Positions 60,837 to 64,000 of a DNA stretch of 64,000 nucleotides are shown here, piece by piece; positions within the stretch are counted from its first letter, which is position 1, and every line of letters begins with the position of its first letter. The position numbers and the translations under genes are program-made. The stretch is from contig CATXEA010000011.1 of assembly GCA_958367245.1 (NCBI GenBank), positions 1 through 64,000 of the forward strand, given 5' to 3'. Under the pieces are notes generated by a model, which had not been told where the DNA came from, made no database searches, and saw only the letters and a program-made list of their open reading frames with translations. The stretch comes from an uncultured Blautia sp. Its GTDB lineage: Bacteria > Bacillota > Clostridia > Lachnospirales > Lachnospiraceae.

Positions 60837-62975
60837 ATGAAGGAAGAATTATTATGGGAAATAGGATATTCCAAGGATAAAGAATTAATACCTTCAGAAT
60901 TTGTAAAGGCAGTTGTGCCGGGAGCAGTTCAGATTGATTGGGCAAGAGAAAAACAATATAAAAATCCATATGAAGATATAAATTTTAAACAATTTAAGTG
61001 GATGGAAAATTGTTATTGGTATTATAAAGCAAAGATGCCTACATATAAACTGAAAACAGGACAGAAGTTATTTTTTGTAAGTCGTGGGATTGATTATGAG
61101 TTTGATATTTTTATAGATGGAAAGAAGATTTTTTACCAAGAAGGAATGTTTACGCCAGTTGAGATTGATTTTACTGAGTATGCAACAGAGGTAAGAGAAG
61201 TAATGATTCGTATTTATCCTGTACCAAAGGATAAAACAGGAAAACCAGATAGTCCGGAAGAAGCCAGACAATCTGTAAAACCAGCTGTAGCTTATGGTTG
61301 GGATTGGCATCCACGTTTGATTCCTCTTGGAATTTGGGATAAGACATATTTGGAAATACGTGATTTCGATTATATTCGAGATGCTGAAGTGACAGTTTGT
61401 CTTAGTGAAGATTACAAGCAGGCAAATATTACTTTTAAAGCAGATGTAAATGAAAATTCCGTATTGGTTTGGGAATTTTTTTCTCCTTCAGGTGAAAAAT
61501 TATTTGAAGGAAATGAGAGAGAATGTACTTTTAAAATTGAAAATCCGCAGCTTTGGTGGTGTAATGGATATGGAGAGCCAAATCTTTATTTTTGGAAAGT
61601 GAAAACTTCCTCAGGTGATAGTAAAATTGGGAGAATAGGAATACGAAGAGTGGAATTGGCGATGAATGAGGGTGCATGGGAAGAGCCAAAACAATTTCCT
61701 AAAACAAGAAGTAATCCTCCTATTACAATTAAATTAAATGGAGTTCCTGTATTTGCAAAAGGTTCAAACTGGGTATGTCCTGAAATTTTTCCAGGGATGG
61801 TGACAAAAGAAATATATAAAAACCTTCTTATTTACGCAAAAAATTCTAACATGAATATTTTGCGATGCTGGGGTGGCGCATATGTAAATAAGGAAAGCTT
61901 TTTTGAATTATGTGATGAAATGGGAATTATGATTTGGCAGGAATTTCCCCTTGCATGCAATGATTACTACGACAGTGATCATTATCTAGAGATTTTGGAG
62001 CAAGAAGCAATATCAATTTTAAAAAGACTGAGAAAACATCCGTCGGTTGTTTTATGGTGTGGGGGAAATGAATTATTTAATAACTGGTCTAAGATGCATG
62101 AACAAAAATTGGCATTGCGTCTTTTGAATAAGTTATGTTATGAGTATGATAGAAACACACCTTTTATTATGACCTCTCCATTGATGGGGATGGCTCATGG
62201 AAACTACCTGTTTTGTTATGATAATGGGCAGGAAGCATTTTCAGTAATGCAAAAATGTCATAATACAGCATATACAGAGTTTGGAGTTCCTTCTATTGCA
62301 GATTTGGGATATTTGAGAAAATATATATCAAAAGAATATTTAGAACCATTTGAAGAAAATGATATAACGATTGCTCATCATGCGTTTGGTGCATGGAATC
62401 AAGAATGTTCCACATGGAGTTGTATAAAAATAATTGAGGATTATTTTGGTAAACAAGAAAGTCTTGATCAGTTAATAGAAAAAAGTCAATGGTTACAATC
62501 AGAAGGATATAAGGGAATGTTTGAGGAAGCAAGAAGACAGAAACCATACTGTTCTATGGCGATTAACTGGTGTTTTAATGAGCCTTGGCCAACGATTGCA
62601 AATAATAGTTTGTTTAGCTATCCGGCAGTACCGAAACCAGCTTATTATGCAGTAAAAGATTCCTTAAAAGATGCTGTAGCAAGCGTGCAAATTCCAAAGT
62701 TTACTTATTGTGGAAATGAGACATTTGTAGCGCGGCTTTGGATACTAAATGATGGTCAAAAACCGATTACAGGAGGAATTGTAAATGTATTTATACAGAT
62801 TGCCAATCAAAAAATGCATGTTTTAGAGTGGAATTATGGAATGTTAGAACCAGGAAAGAACAGGAAAGGACCAGAGATATGTTGGATTCTTCCCAAATTG
62901 GAGGCGGATTACATAGAAGTTATTTTGGAAGCAGAAAATCTATCAAATAGATACCGCTTGTCATACAAAGAGTAA
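60837..62975 (+). CDS. GH2 beta-mannosidase
   Basis: A 712-residue family 2 hydrolase: jelly-roll start (LLWEIGYSKDKELIPSEF), Ig-like middle, TIM barrel with WGGAYVNKESFFELCDEMGI, acid/base Glu412 in WCGGNELFNNW, and nucleophile Glu481 in AYTEFGVPS. It is shorter than typical beta-mannosidases of about 820-850 residues and lacks the last C-terminal domain. There is no signal peptide. It would cut the Man-beta-GlcNAc or beta-mannoside link once the alpha-mannosidases have trimmed the substrate. Confidence 0.9.
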   Translation: MKEELLWEIGYSKDKELIPSEFVKAVVPGAVQIDWAREKQYKNPYEDINFKQFKWMENCYWYYKAKMPTYKLKTGQKLFFVSRGIDYEFDIFIDGKKIFYQEGMFTPVEIDFTEYATEVREVMIRIYPVPKDKTGKPDSPEEARQSVKPAVAYGWDWHPRLIPLGIWDKTYLEIRDFDYIRDAEVTVCLSEDYKQANITFKADVNENSVLVWEFFSPSGEKLFEGNERECTFKIENPQLWWCNGYGEPNLYFWKVKTSSGDSKIGRIGIRRVELAMNEGAWEEPKQFPKTRSNPPITIKLNGVPVFAKGSNWVCPEIFPGMVTKEIYKNLLIYAKNSNMNILRCWGGAYVNKESFFELCDEMGIMIWQEFPLACNDYYDSDHYLEILEQEAISILKRLRKHPSVVLWCGGNELFNNWSKMHEQKLALRLLNKLCYEYDRNTPFIMTSPLMGMAHGNYLFCYDNGQEAFSVMQKCHNTAYTEFGVPSIADLGYLRKYISKEYLEPFEENDITIAHHAFGAWNQECSTWSCIKIIEDYFGKQESLDQLIEKSQWLQSEGYKGMFEEARRQKPYCSMAINWCFNEPWPTIANNSLFSYPAVPKPAYYAVKDSLKDAVASVQIPKFTYCGNETFVARLWILNDGQKPITGGIVNVFIQIANQKMHVLEWNYGMLEPGKNRKGPEICWILPKLEADYIEVILEAENLSNRYRLSYKE

Positions 62976-63056
62976 TATATAATATTATATAGTTGCTGAT
63001 GGTTTTGTGCGGAAAAAATTTATAGAAAACATCAATAACAAGTAGATGGAACTGCT

Positions 63057-63190
63057 TCAGTTCATTTTTGAAATGTTATCGATGATAAATCCAGCTATGT
63101 TTACCGGGTCTTTGGCAGAAGAGTATGGCGGTGCATAAGACAGATCCAGGTCTTTGAGTTCTGTGGCTTTCATTCCTGCATTGGTGTTAG
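63057..63190 (-). pseudogene. Fragment of a CoA-disulfide reductase-like flavoprotein
   Basis: On the minus strand the segment AGMKATELKDLDLSYAPPYS then SAKDPVNIAGFI matches the C-terminal part of NADH oxidase/CoA-disulfide reductase-type proteins. Sequence N-terminal to it is unrelated, and the frame stops about 10 residues after the motif. It is a truncated relic of an ancestral gene at this site. Confidence 0.65.
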
Positions 63191-63269
63191 AATATAAATA
63201 GTACAAAATAAACATGACCATTTTCAACAAATAGTATATGATAGTCATAAATTAAGGAGGAGAATGGTT

Positions 63270-63563
63270 ATGGCAAAAGGTACAAAATATTCCCAACAGT
63301 TTAAAGAAGATGCGGTACAGTATCGCATAGATTATTCGGAGCTGTCACTACGCAAGGTAGCGGAGAATCTGGGAGTCAGCGAATCTGCACTGAAAAACTG
63401 GATGAAAGCAGCAAAGGAACATAAAGGCTCTGTTCCCACTCGTGGTTCTGGTAATTATGCAAGTGATGAAGCAAAAGAGATTGCAAGATTACAGCGTGAA
63501 TTACGAGATACAAAGGATGCTCTTGAAGTGTTAAAAAAAGCAATCGGTATTCTGGGAAACTGA
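63270..63563 (+). CDS. IS3-family transposase OrfA
   Basis: A 97-residue helix-turn-helix protein: YSQQFKEDAVQYRIDYSELS with LRKVAENLGVSESALKNWMK, then a leucine-zipper-like helix (EIARLQRELRDTKDALEVLK). I chose ATG 63270, 7 bases after GGAGGAG, over ATG 63264. OrfAB fusion by -1 frameshifting at the run of A is expected. Confidence 0.88.
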   Translation: MAKGTKYSQQFKEDAVQYRIDYSELSLRKVAENLGVSESALKNWMKAAKEHKGSVPTRGSGNYASDEAKEIARLQRELRDTKDALEVLKKAIGILGN

Positions 63564-64000
63564 CAGAGGCTCTTTACATGGCTGCTTCTGAGTACGTGGA
63601 AGAAATCAAATCCCTGCCTGTGAAACGTCAAGTTTCTGTCAGCGGAATACTGAAAAATTGGACGTTTCACGTTCAGGTTATAATGTCTGGAAGAAACGGG
63701 TTCCTTCGGACACGTCTGTTCGCCGTACCGTTTTAAAAGAAAAAATCCAAAAGATTTATAAGGACTCACATCAAAACTACGGCGCTCCCAAAATCACTGT
63801 AGAATTACGAAAATCCGGAGAGTGCATTTCCGAAAGAACCGTGGGAAATTACATGCGTCAAATGGGAATCAGAGCCCAGTGGGTAAAGCCATATATCCAA
63901 ACGACCATAGACTCTGATTTTAGCCAGGAATTAAAAAATATCCTAAACGAGGAATTTAATCCTATCCGGCCAGATGCTGTCTGGTGCTCTGACATCACGT
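63540..64000 (+). pseudogene. IS3-family transposase OrfB, frameshifted and cut by the window edge
   Basis: In the -1 frame after OrfA the protein reads KLTEALYMAASEYVEEIKSL up to VSVSGILK near 63655. It then needs a shift of one base to continue as LDVSRSGYNVWKKRVPSD, KIYKDSHQNYGAPKI and DAVWCSDIT, where the first catalytic Asp appears at the edge. A lost base in the run of five A at 63653-63657 explains it. Either the copy is inactive or the base is a sequence error. Confidence 0.7.

Larger units (their letters stand above)
63250..64000 (+). mobile_element. IS3-family insertion sequence, right end outside the window
   Basis: Contains OrfA and the start of OrfB in the order and overlapping frames of IS3-family elements, with a slippery A7G tract near 63532-63542. 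The left inverted repeat lies somewhere in 63190-63263 but I cannot fix its ends. Confidence 0.85.

Overview
The window looks like a chromosome segment of a gut Firmicute, most likely Lachnospiraceae. Shine-Dalgarno sites are strong AGGAGG-type. A B12-independent (glycyl radical) propanediol microcompartment sits beside L-fucose and L-rhamnose genes, there are YesM/YesN two-component systems, and a host-glycan-type mannosidase cluster is present. I saw no rRNA, tRNA or CRISPR. The species cannot be fixed from the sequence alone.

Region 1 (1-15.6 kb): after a PHP-domain phosphatase on the minus strand comes one long plus-strand block. It encodes a GRM5-type bacterial microcompartment: glycyl radical diol dehydratase and activase, a fuculose/rhamnulose-phosphate aldolase, CoA-acylating aldehyde dehydrogenase, two alcohol dehydrogenases, PduL, PduS, PduT, PduO, four BMC-H genes, one BMC-P pentamer gene and a DeoR regulator. 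Two sigma70-type promoters each have a pair of direct repeats 23 bp apart upstream. One BMC-H gene has a lysine/alanine-rich N-terminal extension and a strong internal start, so it probably makes two proteins.

Region 2 (15.9-36.4 kb): an AraC regulator and L-fucose isomerase; a secreted papain-like protease and an SH3/proline-rich anchored protein; a glycosyltransferase and L-fucose mutarotase on the minus strand; a YesN/YesM pair with a membrane-anchored sugar-binding protein; a ribose-type ABC importer with two permeases; rhamnulokinase and L-rhamnose isomerase. The two rha genes share a 39-bp promoter-proximal element at identical distance from their -10 boxes. Together regions 1 and 2 would import deoxysugars, isomerise and phosphorylate them, split them to DHAP and lactaldehyde, and convert lactaldehyde through 1,2-propanediol to propionyl-phosphate and propanol.

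Region 3 (36.5-46.6 kb): an OmpR/EnvZ-like two-component system and an unfamiliar envelope operon: two paralogous lipoproteins, two membrane proteins, one ABC ATPase, a cell-surface Ig-like protein and a single-pass protein. The same GTTACA-N5-GTTACA direct repeat precedes both the regulator and the operon. An orphan MNT-type nucleotidyltransferase follows on the minus strand.

Region 4 (46.7-64 kb): this begins with two colliding insertion-sequence remnants (IS4-like and IS630-like) and is visibly more AT-rich. It holds a mannoside island: family-1 binding protein, two MalFG-type permeases (no ATPase), two GH38 alpha-mannosidases, a ROK regulator, class II aldolase, PfkB kinase, D-lyxose (mannose) isomerase and a GH2 beta-mannosidase. 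Two 15-bp palindromes overlap its promoter. The island ends at a truncated flavin oxidoreductase fragment and an IS3-family element cut by the window edge.
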